Assembly (NCBI GenBank): GCA_020746105.1
Contig: CM036642.1
Coordinates: 5,363,501 to 5,427,500 of the forward strand
Length of the DNA stretch: 64,000 bases
Direction: 5' to 3'
Source: Trogon surrucura
Lineage: Eukaryota > Chordata > Aves > Trogoniformes > Trogonidae
Part shown: in pieces, positions 62,601 through 64,000 of the stretch
Layout of the letters: each line of letters begins with the position of its first letter
How positions within the stretch are numbered: position 1 is the first letter of the stretch
The notes under the pieces: generated by a model
Told to the model about the DNA's origin: nothing
Seen by the model: only the letters and a program-made list of their open reading frames with translations
The model's database searches: none
Translations under genes and position numbers: made by a program

Positions 62601-64000
62601 TGAGATCGAAAGTCACCATCTTCTTGCATGCAGCACTCTTCAGTGTATCTTCATCTGAAAGCTGGGCAAGAGAAGGAAAATAATGCAAAGCAGCACATGA
62701 GCTCTGGGTAGCAGGAGAGCGCAGCGAGGCAGGCACAGGCACGGTGATGCTGGTGGTGGTTACCTCCTCCAGCAGCGAAAACTCCAGCTGGCTTAGCTTC
62801 TCTTCTTTCTTCTTCAGCAGCACCTGTCCTTTCCGCATAGCCGACTTCATCTGGTCCAGTTGCTTTGCTTCCTGCAGCAGATCAACAGCCCAGACAAGGA
62901 GGAAAATGGAACAAGAACGACAGGAAATAAGCTACAGTAGTGGTCATGGCAACTTTGGTTCTCTCGCTTCTACTCAGCCCAGGAGACCACGCTGCTGGAG
63001 CAAATTGCTCCCAGGTCTTTGAGAGCACGGGAAGTGGAGCACGCAGAGGGCAAAGCAGACACCTCAAAGCAAATTCATCCCAAGGGAAAGGAGGTTTCAC
63101 TTCCAAACCCTGTATCTAACAGGGTAACAGCTCTGGTTCTGCAAACACAAATGCTCTCTATAAGCAGTGAAGGAAATTATGACCTTGCCTGTCTTCGGTT
63201 GGCTCATCAACATTCACTGTAGAGCTACAAACAAACTTGTAGCTGCGATGGATACCTGTCACTTCCTTGACTATGCAAAAAAAAAAGTTATGGGATTTCC
63301 ATGACACAGGAATCCCTTTTTCCCCTACCAAACGCTTCCTCCATTCTGAAGGTCACAAGACCTCCAACCAAGAATCAAGTTCCGCAATCTAGCAAGAGAG
63401 TGCTGGCTGCCCTTGTTGCGTTACACCAAAGACACAAGCAGGGACGAACACTGCATATTTATCATAAGACACACAAGATCTGATTTCCAGGAGGACCAAA
63501 CAGCCAGAGCCACCCATCATTGCACCTGCAGAGCCAGGCATCAGCCCCAGGGCTGCCGATCTCTCTGTACAGCCACGACACCCGACAGCAGAACGCAGGC
63601 AGCGCTCAGGGGCTCACCTCTTCCAGGTTCTTGCGCACGCCTTCCAGGAGCTGGGAGCTGTCAGGATCCTGCACCGTCTCCTGTGCTTTCTGCATGTCCT
63701 GGTGCCACTGCTGCTTGGTGGCGTTCAGGGCCGTGTGCCTCTTCTTCATGGCATGGGTCTGGCGCACCAGGAACTCCTTGGCATTCCTGATGGAGATGCT
63801 TTCTGCCGTTATGTAGCTCCTGACACTGCACAAGAGAGACAGGTGTGCTCCTGGCTTTGTGCTGGCTGCACCAGCCCACGGGCCTCAAGCAGCACCCTCC
63901 CCGAAAACAGATCATCAGTGCAACACACGTACACCAAAGCAAGTGTGTGGTGGGAATACAGATACTCACTGGTCAAACTGGAAGTCGCTGTCCTCGTGGC
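59613..64000 (-). CDS. CEP164: CEP164, C-terminal exons (partial gene, runs off the window)
   Basis: Centrosomal protein of 164 kDa is a distal-appendage component of the mother centriole, needed for vesicle docking and primary-cilium formation; the C-terminal part present here contributes to centriole targeting. Eight - strand exons join in frame. Diagnostic stretches are [99 protein letters not shown] and the terminal [17 protein letters not shown], each matching the remembered human C-terminus (VTFDLSDMDS, VDDFLLEKWRKYFPSG, GIIEANRRWL, LLQLGLDEHNRVKVYRF). The N-terminal WW domain and coiled coils are outside the window. The gene is tail-to-tail with DSCAML1, as in human 11q23. Confidence 0.95.
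59699..60462 (-). other. CEP164: CEP164 last intron
   Basis: 0.76-kb intron with a weak GTCTTT donor; contains another TTTATT (60181-60186) that would serve as a poly(A) signal if the intron were retained. Confidence 0.6.
60463..60605 (-). CDS. CEP164: CEP164 penultimate exon
   Basis: It encodes [38 protein letters not shown] and LKVYPLPRS. The acceptor is acgtgcaacag. The donor that keeps the last exon in frame is the weak GTCTTT at 60462; if unspliced, the frame ends four codons into a short RSGL tail at a TAA (60457-60455). The 3' boundary is therefore less certain than the rest. Confidence 0.85.
60899..60965 (-). CDS. CEP164: CEP164 exon of 67 bp
   Basis: It encodes [20 protein letters not shown] plus A and two bases, matching human sequence around LGYMSA. 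Acceptor cttttccag, donor gtaagg. Confidence 0.9.
61027..61700 (-). mobile_element. Solo-LTR-like fossil of an endogenous retrovirus, in a CEP164 intron
   Basis: Read on the - strand the element looks like an LTR of about 0.65-0.7 kb. It starts near TGTTATATGTAG, has a TATAAAAGCTGG box in its middle, and carries AATAAA (61079-61084) near its end, the order U3, promoter, R. No internal retroviral genes are attached. A shorter relative lies at 50447-50660. Ends are approximate because I cannot confirm a target-site duplication. It is in the same orientation as CEP164. Confidence 0.6.
61845..62195 (-). CDS. CEP164: CEP164 exon: 351-bp C-terminal exon
   Basis: It encodes [40 protein letters not shown] and ends [16 protein letters not shown]. 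Acceptor tcttctaccag, donor gtaggt. Phases 2 in and 1 out fit both neighbours. Confidence 0.95.
62196..62546 (-). other. CEP164: CEP164 intron
   Basis: 0.35-kb intron; nothing recognisable. Confidence 0.65.
62547..62661 (-). CDS. CEP164: CEP164 exon: VTFDLS segment
   Basis: It encodes [20 protein letters not shown] and a Ser/Thr-rich [18 protein letters not shown]. Acceptor tctcttgcccag, donor gtgagt. Confidence 0.94.
62764..62871 (-). CDS. CEP164: CEP164 exon: coiled-coil segment
   Basis: A 36-codon exon, phase 0 at both ends: [36 protein letters not shown]. Acceptor tctgctgcag, donor gtaacc. Confidence 0.94.
62872..63617 (-). other. CEP164: CEP164 intron
   Basis: 0.75-kb intron; nothing recognisable. 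Confidence 0.65.
63618..63825 (-). CDS. CEP164: CEP164 exon: coiled-coil segment
   Basis: It encodes [40 protein letters not shown] and [11 protein letters not shown]. Helical and charged. Acceptor tcttgtgcag, donor gtgagc, exit phase 0. Confidence 0.94.
63970..64000 (-). CDS. CEP164: CEP164 exon, cut by the window end
   Basis: The last codons of an exon (HEDSDFQFD) end in a split CA/T codon with donor gtgagt. The rest lies beyond 64000. Confidence 0.85.

Overview
The window is vertebrate nuclear DNA and almost certainly from a bird. Genes are split by GT-AG introns, many of them very short (about 80 to 200 bp). The background is GC-rich, as on avian microchromosomes, and there is an antisense 3' fragment of a CR1-type LINE, the dominant interspersed repeat of birds. 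Three protein-coding loci can be supported. (1) DSCAML1 lies on the + strand from 15451 to about 49095 and covers all of the gene from the middle of its second Ig domain to the poly(A) signal. (2) The 3' end of CEP164 lies on the - strand from about 59345 to beyond 64000. (3) Between their convergent tails is a small - strand gene, 51660-56096, that I do not recognise; its predicted protein ends in a PEP-19-like IQ motif.

Layout: 1-15450 is one long DSCAML1 intron. Between 15451 and 41892 I could place 29 DSCAML1 exons whose reading frame stays open across every junction: Ig2 (second half), Ig3-Ig9, FN3-1 to FN3-4, Ig10, FN3-5, FN3-6, transmembrane helix and cytoplasmic tail. Intron 41893-48174 is an outlier for this gene. 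It holds a CR1 fragment and then a very regular, CpG-dense 18-bp/36-bp minisatellite (about 42745-46262). The array ends in a hairpin and continues as decayed copies in the opposite orientation (to about 46560), followed by AT-rich, partly repetitive DNA. The last DSCAML1 exon, with the PDZ-binding C-terminus, is 48175-48647. Next come intergenic DNA with a fragment of a retroviral-type LTR, the small IQ-motif gene, more intergenic DNA, and eight CEP164 exons (the last cut by the window edge) with a fuller LTR copy in one intron.

DSCAML1 is a homophilic cell-adhesion receptor of neurons, CEP164 is a distal-appendage protein of the mother centriole, and the IQ-motif protein would be a calmodulin-binding candidate. 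They share a neighbourhood, not an evident pathway. Exon boundaries were set by reading splice sites and frame continuity, and by comparison with remembered human DSCAML1/DSCAM and CEP164 protein sequences; no alignment was run. The large overlapping open frames at 42.6-46.4 kb are a by-product of the 18-bp period and are not annotated as genes.
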